A DNA stretch of 64,000 nucleotides from JBFWWP01 sp050246115. Lineage in GTDB: Bacteria > Planctomycetota > UBA8108 > UBA1146 > JAJFFE01. The stretch spans positions 1 to 64,000 of the forward strand of contig JBFWWP010000003.1 of assembly GCA_050246115.1 (NCBI GenBank), written 5' to 3'. A program made the translations under genes and the position numbers. Under the pieces are notes generated by a model that did not search any database, was not told where the DNA came from, and saw nothing but the letters and a program-made list of their open reading frames with translations. The stretch's first letter is position 1. Every line of letters begins with the position of its first letter. Below are positions 45,710 through 54,824 of this stretch, one piece after another.

Positions 45710-48700
45710 TCAGGGCATGGTGATGGTGATACTGCGAAACTCCGCCGGCGTCTCGGGCAGACTCCACCGCGCCAGGTTGTCCGGGAAAGCGAGCGGTGGC
45801 GTCGGGTAGCCGGCGGGCGTCGCCGACGCTCCCTCGATGCTGAGAATCACCCGGTCGCCCGGCATCAGGCCTGCCTGTCCGAGGTCGAACAGCGCTACCC
45901 CCGCGGCGTTGCTGGCGGTCGACATGAGATACGGGCCCGGCAAGAACTCGGTCGGCGGGATCTGACCGGCGCCGGCAGCGTGCGTGAACGCGTCGAAGCG
46001 CAGCGGTGACGTGAACGTCGTGCTGACGTCGGCCAAGTCCTCCCCGGCCCGCTGAATTAGAACCCGCGCAACGAGCACGATGTCCTGCACGACCGCGGAG
46101 TCCGGCAAGTTGCGTCGGCGCACCACGGCCTCGGCTTGCGCGCTGACGGCGGTACTGCCTACTTGGTACAGGATCGGCTGCACCCAGCGCAGGTCCGACA
46201 CCACGACGGCGTTGCCGTTACCGGGATTGATGGCAAGCGTGTCGATGCTGGGGAGCGGCACGGTCGTGACGTTGCCGCCGCGGTCTTCGACTCGCAGGGT
46301 ACCGCTGTACTGGACGACAGCTCCCGTCGTCGACGGCCGCAAGCCGTTGATCACGACGTCGTGCACCGTGCTCCGCTGCGCGCCGATGACGGTCGGCACG
46401 GTGTGCGCCGGGGACACCAAGTCGATCTCGTACGTGCAGGGCTCACTGGTCCGGAAGCCGAGCTTCACGTTCTTGGTGTTCACCCAGTCGACCGTCAGAC
46501 TGGCTACGGTGGGAGCGGTCACATCCGTGGGAGTGCTCGTCGGGTTGTTGGGATGCGAACCATTGTCGACCTCGTGACCGTCCTCGAACGTGTCGCCATC
46601 GCTGTCCTTGACCAAGGGGAGGCTCCCCCACGAGCGCGACTCCGAGATGTTCGGGAGCCCGTCGGCATCGAAGTCGATCGCGAATCGACGACCCATACCC
46701 AGCGGCAGCCCGACGAAGACGTTTGCACCCTGGCCGGCTTGCGCTTGGCTTTCGAAGAAGCTGAAGGGGCGCGTCAGCGGAGCGAACTCGGAGGCGAAAA
46801 CGTCGGCCACCGGATCGTAGACCCACCGCACCTCGGTCGGCTGGGAGAAGGTCGACGTGCCGAAGGCGACGACGTCGCAGTTACCGAGCTGGGCCTGCTT
46901 CAGCAACCGCGCTGTGATCTCATTCGCCGCGCCCGGGTTCGCCTGATTCAGCAGCAGGCCAGCGTGGGCGGCAGGGGCGATACCCGTATCGAGCGTGGTG
47001 ACGAAGGCCGCGATGTCCCAAACCTGCTGGGCGGTGATGCCACCTGCACCGCGCGTGAACTCGAGCAGGCTGGCGGCCGCCCCGGAGTGTGCGAAGCCGT
47101 GTCCGGCGAGCGGAAAGCGGCGCGTCGTCAGGTTGCCCGTCATCACTCCCATGTCGTCGACCTCGTGCAGTGTGACCAAGGCCGTGTCTTGGACCTTGCG
47201 CCAGGTCTCGTTGAAGCCGGTGACCATGAGCCGTCCACGCTTGGGGTGAAGGTCAGAGCCATCGGCAATGATGTCGGCATTGGTCCCGATCGGCAGGGTG
47301 TGGCAGTCGTTGCAAGAGAGGTTGCCGACGGTCGCCAGGTCGAACCACAGGTTCTGGCCATTGACGACGTCCGCCGATGTGACCCCGCTGAAACCAGCGG
47401 GCAAGACCGATGGGAGCGGTGGGGCGAAGGCGTTATTCACGACTCGCTCGGGGTCGAGAAACGGATTCGCGGGCGCCTGAATGGAGAAGACGAACTTCTC
47501 GAACTTCGCGAAATCGCCGTTGGTCGTGTCGAGCGGGCTTCCTCCGAGCAGCGCATCGAACGCAGCGTTGAAGTCGATGAGACCGTTGCGCTGTTCCCCA
47601 CGCCAGTGGAAGGGTCGCATCCGTTCGATGCCGCTGAGGTTCTGCGTGGTCAATGGGCCCTTGTCGTCGAACGGACGGTTGGACAAGTCCCAAGCAATCA
47701 GGTCGAGGCGGCCGTCGATGTGGCACGTGGCGCACGATTCGTCTCCGTGGCGGGAGTGACTGCCGTCGTAGAACAGCTTGCGGCCTTCCTGCACGTCGGC
47801 CGGGGCCGGATCGAAGCCCAAGTCCATGACCACGTCCGTAGTCACGGGGCTGCCAAGAGTGAAGACCTGGATCTCATTCGTTCCCCAGCAGTACACATAG
47901 AGGCGATTGTTCGTGGCGTCGAACTTTACGCCGCGAGGAATCGAACCGGCTGGGAGAATGTCGTAGACCTGAACGAACTGGCCAAGCGCGTCGTAGACCA
48001 CGACTCGATTCGTGAGCAGTCCGACGATGTAGGCGCTCCCCTGGCCGAGCTCTCCCAAGGGTACGAAATCGATCGCGTAGGGTTGGCCGATCGTGCGCGC
48101 GTCCGCGTAGGCGCCGGCGCCATCGAGCTCGAGCTCGATGATGGACTTTGCGCCCGTCGCCAGGTCGACACGGGTAATCCGGTTCCGCACATTCATGCCG
48201 CGGATGGACGGCTCGGACTGCAGCAGCTTGGGATCAGTGGTCATCGGTGGATAGTTCGTATCCAACTTCCCGAGGTTGTTGGCCTCCGTATTCAGCACCC
48301 AAAGCTCTCCGGTCACGGGGTTGATGGCATGACCGAACAGGATCGTCCCGACACCGCTCACGGTCTGGGTGACCGTGCCGTTCGCGTCGATCCGAAACAC
48401 GTCTTGATCGGGAAGCGGGATAGTGGCGATGTTGGGATCGGTGAGATCGAGGAGGCCGCGGCGGTCCGCGGTGCGATCTCGGGGCTGGTTCGTCTTGTCG
48501 ACGACCGTGTTGTTGCCCGACAGGAGTGGCGTGACCAAGACACCGTCCCCGTCCGCCGTCAGGAAGAGCGGATGCTCCGAGGGGATCGGTACGGTCAGAT
48601 GAATCGCTTGATTGACGAGGTCGACGCGGACCACCTGATCGGCCCCCGAGCAGCTCACCCACGCGTCGTCGCCGACGATCAGAACATCGCCTGGCTCGGC

Positions 48701-49141
48701 CGGCAACGGGATGAATCCCACGAGTGCGCCGGTCTGCTCTTCGAGCACGGCGAGACCGTAGGTACCTCGGCAAACGACAATGAGTCGATCGGGCCTCGTG
48801 CGGGCGTTGGGATCGGTCCACAGGGCGATCGACACCGGCGACCACGGAACCCGATACCGCTTCTGCGGCGACGGCGTCAGCCCCGAGAACTTCACCACGG
48901 TGCTGTCGTGGGTGTTCACGGCCCACAGGTCCTGCGAGCCGCTCGCGAAGGCCATGGGTCGGACCGGCGCGTGGTTCAGGTTGACCCACTCACCACGAAT
49001 ATCGTCGACCACCCGGAAGTCGGCCGTCGTCTGGGCCGTCGCGGACCCCATCCCCGCCACGGCCACGACCCACCAGAAGAGCGAGAACGAAACCCAGGAC
49101 CTGGACATCCGCTCATGCCTCGGCTGTGCGATGTACGCCAT
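45710..49141 (-). CDS. Large secreted beta-propeller protein with two haem c sites
   Basis: This 1,143-residue protein has a signal peptide (about residues 15-37) and a propeller-like domain (about 40-450) with YVTN-type blades. A di-haem region of the cytochrome c peroxidase/MauG kind follows, with CATCH near residue 470 and CNDCH near 610, and then Asp-rich turns (DFDADGLPN, DSDGDTFEDG) resembling thrombospondin type 3 repeats. The C-terminal 250 residues are beta-rich. The start at 49141 has AAAGAGGTGGGTCG upstream; ATG at 49108 is an alternative. It is probably an extracytoplasmic electron-transfer protein or oxidase. No partner is evident. Confidence 0.85.
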   Translation of the reverse strand: MAYIAQPRHERMSRSWVSFSLFWWVVAVAGMGSATAQTTADFRVVDDIRGEWVNLNHAPVRPMAFASGSQDLWAVNTHDSTVVKFSGLTPSPQKRYRVPWSPVSIALWTDPNARTRPDRLIVVCRGTYGLAVLEEQTGALVGFIPLPAEPGDVLIVGDDAWVSCSGADQVVRVDLVNQAIHLTVPIPSEHPLFLTADGDGVLVTPLLSGNNTVVDKTNQPRDRTADRRGLLDLTDPNIATIPLPDQDVFRIDANGTVTQTVSGVGTILFGHAINPVTGELWVLNTEANNLGKLDTNYPPMTTDPKLLQSEPSIRGMNVRNRITRVDLATGAKSIIELELDGAGAYADARTIGQPYAIDFVPLGELGQGSAYIVGLLTNRVVVYDALGQFVQVYDILPAGSIPRGVKFDATNNRLYVYCWGTNEIQVFTLGSPVTTDVVMDLGFDPAPADVQEGRKLFYDGSHSRHGDESCATCHIDGRLDLIAWDLSNRPFDDKGPLTTQNLSGIERMRPFHWRGEQRNGLIDFNAAFDALLGGSPLDTTNGDFAKFEKFVFSIQAPANPFLDPERVVNNAFAPPLPSVLPAGFSGVTSADVVNGQNLWFDLATVGNLSCNDCHTLPIGTNADIIADGSDLHPKRGRLMVTGFNETWRKVQDTALVTLHEVDDMGVMTGNLTTRRFPLAGHGFAHSGAAASLLEFTRGAGGITAQQVWDIAAFVTTLDTGIAPAAHAGLLLNQANPGAANEITARLLKQAQLGNCDVVAFGTSTFSQPTEVRWVYDPVADVFASEFAPLTRPFSFFESQAQAGQGANVFVGLPLGMGRRFAIDFDADGLPNISESRSWGSLPLVKDSDGDTFEDGHEVDNGSHPNNPTSTPTDVTAPTVASLTVDWVNTKNVKLGFRTSEPCTYEIDLVSPAHTVPTVIGAQRSTVHDVVINGLRPSTTGAVVQYSGTLRVEDRGGNVTTVPLPSIDTLAINPGNGNAVVVSDLRWVQPILYQVGSTAVSAQAEAVVRRRNLPDSAVVQDIVLVARVLIQRAGEDLADVSTTFTSPLRFDAFTHAAGAGQIPPTEFLPGPYLMSTASNAAGVALFDLGQAGLMPGDRVILSIEGASATPAGYPTPPLAFPDNLARWSLPETPAEFRSITITMP

Positions 49142-49205
49142 CGACCCACCTCTTTCTCTTGTGAGAAGCCCACAGGAGTCCACGTAACCCTCGAAATCGC
49201 GCCCT

Positions 49206-49235
49206 GGCTCGAAAAGCTCTGGCTCGAAAAGCTCT
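49206..49235. repeat. 15-bp direct repeat, two units
   Basis: GGCTCGAAAAGCTCT occurs twice in a row in the leader region between the two minus-strand genes. No function is evident. Confidence 0.6.
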
Positions 49236-49334
49236 GGCCGGCCTTGGCGAGCCGCCGCGCGGGGTTGGCGTCGGATCGACCCTTGCCGGTTTCAAGAAAC
49301 TCCGGCAATCCTCCGTCGCCGATCCTCCGGAAAG

Positions 49335-52300
49335 CTACCGCGACGTCTGGAGGAGTCGTTTCCGCGTCGCCTCGACCCGGCTGAGGTCGATCGCCCCTAA
49401 TGTCCCGGGGGTGACAGCACTTGGAACCTTCTGCAGCAGTCGCTGAACCTCGGCCAGCGCCCGCGTTCCCAACTCCACCGTTGCTTTGCGCACCGCCTCG
49501 GGCGGCTGGCTGCCTTCGCGGTAGAGCAGAGTGGCCATCTCGGCTACCGTCTCCACGACGACGTCGTAGCGTTTCGCGCCAAATCCGACGTCGATCCGGA
49601 TCCGGTAGACCTCATCGCGGGGTAGCAGTGCCGCGAGCTCATCGACGAGGACCAACGCCTCCCGCGCGGCCTCGAGGTTGGCTCCGTTGAACAAGGCGAT
49701 GCGCCAGCGGATTCGACTCTCGACCGCAGACGGATAGGCCGGGTCCGTTGGCGCGACCGCGGCCAGCTCGGGCTCGAGCGCGGCGACCGCAGCCCAGTCC
49801 CGACGCAACATGGCCTGCCGAGCTCGGACGGCGACGGCTGCCCCCGGCGGGAGCTCCGCGGAGAACGCGTTGATCGACACGTCATCGGTCGCCTTCCATA
49901 GGGCACGGAGCGCCCGCGCAGCCCCCTGTTGCGGCGACTCGGTCAGGATCTGCTCGATCTGCGCGTCGGCTGCATCGACAAGGCCACGTTCGCGCGCAAC
50001 GCGGGCCGCGGCGATCCGCCCCGCTACCGCATCGGGTACTCGACTCGCAACCTGCGCGGCGCGATCAGGGAACCCCATCAGGGCCAAGCGCCACGCCACA
50101 TGATCCCATCGCAAGTTCTCGGGCAAAGTCGGCAGGCGTCGCAGCAGGGGATCCAGCGCGAGCAAGCGTTGCTCGAGCGCGACCCGCGCCTGCGGGTCCA
50201 GCGCAAACTCGACATACGGCCGCTCGGTGGCGAGTTGGTTGTGGTCGTCCGTGCTCACCGCGGTGCCTTCGCACAAAGCCCGAACCCCTTCGTGGTCGAG
50301 TGCGAGGCTGGCGATCGTGTCCTCCACGGAGTTGAGAGCCAGCCAGGAGAACTGTAGCGGCAGCGCTCCGGCGCGCTTCGCGAAGTCGCCCTCCACGTCG
50401 AGGGAACGCTGCGAGGCCACGTAGAGGAGTGCCCCCGGCCGATACAGACGTACATCCTCGAAGACCGCAAGCAGGGTCGAACCGACGATCTTCAGCACGC
50501 TGAGATCGACGTAGGCCTGCACGAACACGCCGCCCTCGGCCAAGTGCTCCCGCACCTGCGTCATGAACTCCAAGGTGTAGAGGTGGGAGGCCCCGGCAGT
50601 CCACGGATGCGATGGTTGTGACACGATCACATCGTACTTGCGACCGGTGAGGGCCAAGGCGTTGCGGCCGTCGTTGACGACAATGTTGACCCGTGGGTCC
50701 TGAAGTGGATCGACGGCGCGCCAAGCGGAAATCGAGCGGTTGGCGTCGATCACTTGCGGTTCGAGCTCGACGACATCGATCGTCTCGATGCTGGCTGGCA
50801 CCCCCTCGAGCACGACCGCGCCACCCAGCCCGATCACTAGCATGGACTTGGCCGTGGGATGGGCAAGGACCGGCAGCGTCCCCATCCACCAGTTCGGTTG
50901 AAAGCGGTACGGCGGGGCGCCCTTCGGCATGATGACCGCCTCTTGCAGACCGCTGGTCCGCAAGTAGAAGGCGCCCTCGTGTTCGACCATCAACACGGTG
51001 GCCGAGCGCCCAACCCCCGAGTAGACGATCTCGCCAATGGGTTCGTGACGGCGCGGCGGGATCGAAGTCACCCGCAGCAAGTCGGTGGGCTGCGACGGCC
51101 AAAAGGCGGCGAGCAGCACCCCGAGTGCAAGCGTGAGCCCAGCGCTCACTCGCCACGGCGCCGCGAGCAGCAGCCAGCTCGAGAGCATCGCAAGACCGAA
51201 GTTCGCGGTCACCGTCAACGCCATGGTGCCTTCGTAGCCGAGGTTGGGGACGATCACGAAGCCCGCCAACCAGGCGCCGAGGATGGCCCCGCAGGTGTTC
51301 CACGCGTACACCCGTCCCGATGCTGGCCCTGCCTCGGCTTCAGTGCGAGCGAAGATCCGCAAACCAAAGGGGAAGGTGGCGCCGATGAAAAGCGTTGACG
51401 GCAACAGCACCGCGAACGCGACCATGAAGTTCCCGAACGCTCCGGTCAAATCGCCGGCGCCTAGCGTCTGGGCCAAGCGAGGTACGGAGTCGAGTCGACC
51501 GAAAACGACGAGCGAAGTGATGGCAATACCAACCTGGCACACGACGAAGCCGACGACCGATCGCCGACGGTCGCTCGCAAAGCGCGAAGCGACCGCGCTG
51601 CCGGCCGTGATCCCCACCAAGAACGTCGCGAGCATCGTGGCAAACGCGTAGAGACTGGCGCCGACCACATGGGTGAGCAAGCGGGTCCAAAGGACTTCGT
51701 AGATGAACGACACGGCACCGGAGACCAACAGGATCGGGAGGATCCACGAGTCGCGCCTCCACGAGCGGTCGAGGGCCTCAGGAGTCGCGGCCGGCTCGAG
51801 CCCGGTCGATTCGTCGATCAAGGGCCGGCGCGCGATCGCCACGGCCATGGCGCAGACGACGAGGTTGGTGACCACGCCGACCATTACGGTTGCGAACAGG
51901 CCCAACCGCGGTAGGAAAAAGAACGCGCAAAGAACCGTGCCAAGGACCGCGCCGCCCGTGTTCAGGGCGTAGAGCACTCCAGTGCGACTGCCGATCTGAT
52001 CCCGGCTGCGCACCGCGTGGCGCGTAAGCAAAGGGAATGTCGCCCCCATGAAGGTGGTAGGGACCGCCAGGATGACGAGCGAGCAGAAGAAGTAGAAGAG
52101 CGGCTGGATCAGGCCACCTGCCGATGGCACGGTCGGCTGCCCGCCGAGTACCCAACGGCTGAGGCCTTGCGCGGCGCTCAAACCGACCGGCACGAGTAAT
52201 GCTCCGAGACCAATCCCGGCCTCGAGCAATCCGTACACCAAGACCGGGCGTCGAACTCGGTGCAGGTAGCGTGCCGCCAGCGCGGCCCCGAGCGCCAACC

Positions 52301-52478
52301 CCCCCATGTACGCCGCGAGCACCGTTGCGATCGCGAGTTCGGATGTTCCGAACACGATCGAGAAACGCCGCGTCCACGCAGTCTGATACAGTAGCGCCGC
52401 GAAGCCTGACAGCACGAAGCAGAGGCAGACCACGAAGAACACGGAATCGAACTGCGCACCACGCTTGGGTGAACTCAT
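49335..52478 (-). CDS. MFS-like/spermidine synthase-like fusion with C-terminal repeats
   Basis: This 1,047-residue protein starts with about 14 membrane helices in two blocks (to about residue 460, including SGFAALLYQTAWTRR and GATFPLLTRHA). A Rossmann domain of the spermidine synthase type follows (about 490-730): VIGLGGAVVLEG, VVELEPQVIDAN and DGRNAL. About 300 residues of helical repeats end the protein. Such fusions are widespread, and their chemistry is unsettled. Catalytic Asp placement is only partly conserved, so polyamine synthesis should not be assumed. The start at 52478 is the first Met of the hydrophobic part. The upstream frame is not coding. Confidence 0.88.
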   Translation of the reverse strand: MSSPKRGAQFDSVFFVVCLCFVLSGFAALLYQTAWTRRFSIVFGTSELAIATVLAAYMGGLALGAALAARYLHRVRRPVLVYGLLEAGIGLGALLVPVGLSAAQGLSRWVLGGQPTVPSAGGLIQPLFYFFCSLVILAVPTTFMGATFPLLTRHAVRSRDQIGSRTGVLYALNTGGAVLGTVLCAFFFLPRLGLFATVMVGVVTNLVVCAMAVAIARRPLIDESTGLEPAATPEALDRSWRRDSWILPILLVSGAVSFIYEVLWTRLLTHVVGASLYAFATMLATFLVGITAGSAVASRFASDRRRSVVGFVVCQVGIAITSLVVFGRLDSVPRLAQTLGAGDLTGAFGNFMVAFAVLLPSTLFIGATFPFGLRIFARTEAEAGPASGRVYAWNTCGAILGAWLAGFVIVPNLGYEGTMALTVTANFGLAMLSSWLLLAAPWRVSAGLTLALGVLLAAFWPSQPTDLLRVTSIPPRRHEPIGEIVYSGVGRSATVLMVEHEGAFYLRTSGLQEAVIMPKGAPPYRFQPNWWMGTLPVLAHPTAKSMLVIGLGGAVVLEGVPASIETIDVVELEPQVIDANRSISAWRAVDPLQDPRVNIVVNDGRNALALTGRKYDVIVSQPSHPWTAGASHLYTLEFMTQVREHLAEGGVFVQAYVDLSVLKIVGSTLLAVFEDVRLYRPGALLYVASQRSLDVEGDFAKRAGALPLQFSWLALNSVEDTIASLALDHEGVRALCEGTAVSTDDHNQLATERPYVEFALDPQARVALEQRLLALDPLLRRLPTLPENLRWDHVAWRLALMGFPDRAAQVASRVPDAVAGRIAAARVARERGLVDAADAQIEQILTESPQQGAARALRALWKATDDVSINAFSAELPPGAAVAVRARQAMLRRDWAAVAALEPELAAVAPTDPAYPSAVESRIRWRIALFNGANLEAAREALVLVDELAALLPRDEVYRIRIDVGFGAKRYDVVVETVAEMATLLYREGSQPPEAVRKATVELGTRALAEVQRLLQKVPSAVTPGTLGAIDLSRVEATRKRLLQTSR

Positions 52479-52879
52479 GGAATCAAGCCTCGTACCCGCT
52501 GGAAGGTTGGGGAGAGTCGAGCGTCGAGCAACGACGCGCAGTCTCGCACCCCGCGGGAGCGGGATCAACGCCAGGTGCGGAAGCGGCTCTGGGCCGGCGC
52601 TCCCCGCCGGTTCGGACAGAGCGGCCCGCTCGGGTGCCGGCAACGCCGCCCGGGACCGAGTTCGCAACCTCCGGGAAAGGACTGGACTGGAGTGGGAGCG
52701 ACCGGCAAGCTCGATGCAGCGACCGCGCTGGGTCGTTCGCGACGATCTCGGGGTGAGAAGCAGGCCGACCGGTCGCGGTGAAGTCGCTCGCTTGCCTGGA
52801 TCGGCATGAAGAGGGGAAGGCAAACTGGCGGCACGCGAACAACCTCCTTTCCACCCGGCGCGAGATTCTCGGAGAGACC
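52479..52879. other. Divergent intergenic region
   Basis: About 400 bases separate the minus-strand fusion gene from the plus-strand DUF4256 gene. I see no gene or clear promoter pair. Confidence 0.45.
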
Positions 52880-53425
52880 ATGAAAGCCCAGGAACGCAAG
52901 CAGCTACTCCAAACACTGAAAGAGCGCTTCGAGCAGAACATGCACCGACACCCGGGCATCGCCTGGGCCAAGGTTCAGGCCAAGCTCGAAGGCAATCCCG
53001 ATGCTCTGGGGTCGATCCGCGAGATGGAACTGACGGGCGGCGAGCCGGACGTGATCACCCGGGACGCGAAGTCGAGTCACTACACGTTCTGCGATTGCTC
53101 CGCCGAGAGCCCGACGGGACGGCGAAGCGTCTGCTACGACCGTGAGGCGCTGGAGGCACGGAAAGAAAACAAGCCTCGGACCAGCGCGGTCGAGATGGCC
53201 ACCGCGATGGGCATCGAGCTGCTCACCGAAGAGCAGTACTGCGAGCTGCAAGAGCTCGGGGAGTTCGACACGAAGACCTCGAGCTGGGTGCTGACTCCCG
53301 CTCCGGTACGGTCGCTCGGCGGGGCCATCTTCGGCGACAAGCGCTACGGCCGAGTGTTCCTCTATCACAACGGCGCCCAGTCGTACTACGCGGCGCGCGG
53401 CTTCCGCGGGTTGCTCCGGGTCTGA
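52880..53425 (+). CDS. DUF4256 family protein
   Basis: This 181-residue cytoplasmic protein of unknown function closely matches DUF4256 over its full length: RFEQNMHRHPGIAW, FCDCSAESPTGRRS, CYDREALEARKE, GIELLTEEQY and the C-terminal YYAARGFRG. The conservation suggests an enzyme, with the D-C-S-A-E-S segment as a possible active site, but no activity is established to my knowledge. ATG 52880 follows CGGAGAGACC. It is a single gene, with an inverted repeat 70 bases past its stop. Confidence 0.93.
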   Translation: MKAQERKQLLQTLKERFEQNMHRHPGIAWAKVQAKLEGNPDALGSIREMELTGGEPDVITRDAKSSHYTFCDCSAESPTGRRSVCYDREALEARKENKPRTSAVEMATAMGIELLTEEQYCELQELGEFDTKTSSWVLTPAPVRSLGGAIFGDKRYGRVFLYHNGAQSYYAARGFRGLLRV

Positions 53426-53496
53426 ACCCGCGGCGAGTTCCTGCGCTGCCGCGCCCACCGAGCGCCGACGCGACCTGGGCCGAACGAGAGCGCAGC

Positions 53497-53530
53497 GGGT
53501 GTACCGATAAGCTCGCGCGGCGGTACACCC
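53497..53530. terminator. 10-bp inverted repeat downstream of the DUF4256 gene
   Basis: GGGTGTACCG and CGGTACACCC are exact complements with 14 bases between. It may terminate the DUF4256 message or act as an operator for the FIST-kinase pair that starts at 53663. Confidence 0.5.
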
Positions 53531-53573
53531 CGGCGACTGCCCCCGAAAGTCCAACCCGGCACCGGACCGATAA

Positions 53574-53588
53574 CTCACACCATGTGAG
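53574..53588. promoter_or_regulatory. CTCACA-TGTGAG palindrome upstream of the FIST gene
   Basis: CTCACA and TGTGAG flank CCA, about 75 bases before the start codon. TGTGAG half-sites resemble those bound by CRP/FNR-type regulators, though the spacing here is shorter than usual, so only a general operator role is suggested. Confidence 0.35.
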
Positions 53589-53662
53589 CCTCGCAGGAGA
53601 TCGGCGCAACCCCGTTGACGTGGTAGCGCGCTGCCCGAGTCGCCCCCGAAAGGCGTAGCCGC

Positions 53663-54802
53663 ATGAACACTCCGTCGCTGGTGGCCGGACCGCGCTCCCT
53701 GTTCGTCATCGATCCGCAACCGGCCGCCATAGCTCACGCGGCGCTCCAGCTGCCCGCAACCCAGACAGCGGTGATCTTCATCGGCGAGCGCCGCGCCCCC
53801 GACCTTCAAGAAGTCGTCAGTTCGTTACGCGCAACCCGTCGCCCCTTCGTCGGCGCGATGTTTCCCAAGCTGATCCACGGCAACCGCGTCGAGGACAGCG
53901 GGGCGATCGTGTTCGGTCTGGAGAGTTCGGCTCCGGCGTATCGGGTTCCGTTCCTCGGGGAGTTCGACGCCATTCGCAGTCTGCCCGACTCGATCGGTTC
54001 CACCGACAAGGCGGTGCTCGTCCTCCTCGATGGTCTCTCGGCCAACATCGGGAGATTCATCCGCAAGCTCTACGGTCATTATGGAACGAGCATTCAGTAC
54101 CTGGGCGGTGGCGCTGGGTCACTGACGCTCGAGCAAAAGCCCTGCGTCTTTTGCGCTGAAGGGGTCTTCCAGGACACGGCCCTGATCTTGCCGCTCGTCG
54201 ACCGGCTCGGACTCGGGGTGAGTCATGGCTGGTCCCGGGTCATGGGGCCCGTGATCGCTACGGAGGTAGACAATACGATCATCAAGCAGATCAACTGGCG
54301 CTCCGCCGTCGACGTCTACCGCGAGGTCGTGGAGCCGGTGAACCAAGTCTCGCTCACTCCGGACAACTTCTTCCAGATCGCGAAGGGCTTTCCGTTTGGG
54401 CTCGAGAAGAACGAGTCCGAAGACGTGGTTCGCGATCCAATCGCACTGCGGCCCGATGGTGCGCTGGTGTGCGTCGGGGAAGTTCCTGAGAACGGCATTC
54501 TCCACATCCTGACGGGCGCACCGGAGACCCTCGTTCGTGCCGCCGGCGAGGCCGCCCGCGAGAGTGTCCGAAACCTCGGGTGTGCCCCCTCGCACGCCGT
54601 GGTCATCGATTGCATCTCGCGGGTTCTCTTTCTCGAGGATCGCTTCGCCGAGGAGCTCGAGGCCGTGGCCACCGAGCTTTCCCGGGGTGGGTGCCCAGCG
54701 GAGCCCTTCGGGGCCCTCACGTTGGGAGAAGTTTCTTCACTCGGCGACGGCTATCTCGAGTTCCTCAACAAGACCATCGTCGTGGGAACCTTCGCGTCGT
54801 GA
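53663..54802 (+). CDS. FIST-domain sensor protein
   Basis: This 379-residue protein has a FIST N domain (about residues 15-215, with GAMFPKLIHG and YLGGGAGSLT) and a FIST C domain (about 220-375, with NPIALRPDG-like and HAVVIDCISR). FIST domains are thought to bind small ligands such as amino acids and to feed two-component systems. The hybrid kinase immediately downstream is the likely partner. ATG 53663 follows GAAAGGCGTAGCCGC. There is no signal or membrane helix, so sensing is cytoplasmic. Confidence 0.93.
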   Translation: MNTPSLVAGPRSLFVIDPQPAAIAHAALQLPATQTAVIFIGERRAPDLQEVVSSLRATRRPFVGAMFPKLIHGNRVEDSGAIVFGLESSAPAYRVPFLGEFDAIRSLPDSIGSTDKAVLVLLDGLSANIGRFIRKLYGHYGTSIQYLGGGAGSLTLEQKPCVFCAEGVFQDTALILPLVDRLGLGVSHGWSRVMGPVIATEVDNTIIKQINWRSAVDVYREVVEPVNQVSLTPDNFFQIAKGFPFGLEKNESEDVVRDPIALRPDGALVCVGEVPENGILHILTGAPETLVRAAGEAARESVRNLGCAPSHAVVIDCISRVLFLEDRFAEELEAVATELSRGGCPAEPFGALTLGEVSSLGDGYLEFLNKTIVVGTFAS

Positions 54803-54824
54803 CCCCAACTCTCGAGTGCGCACC

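Noticed and set aside
46136..49384. 1,082-codon open frame on the plus strand
   Set aside because: It is antisense to the propeller-cytochrome gene, which has clear haem motifs and a signal peptide. The plus frame has no domain structure.
43515..52478. A polyamine operon joining speA and the spermidine synthase-like fusion
   Set aside because: They are on opposite strands, 4 kb apart, with a terminator and another gene between.
53497..53588. A CRP-type binding site upstream of the FIST gene
   Set aside because: TGTGAG is only half of the known consensus and the spacing between halves is too short; kept as a generic palindrome.
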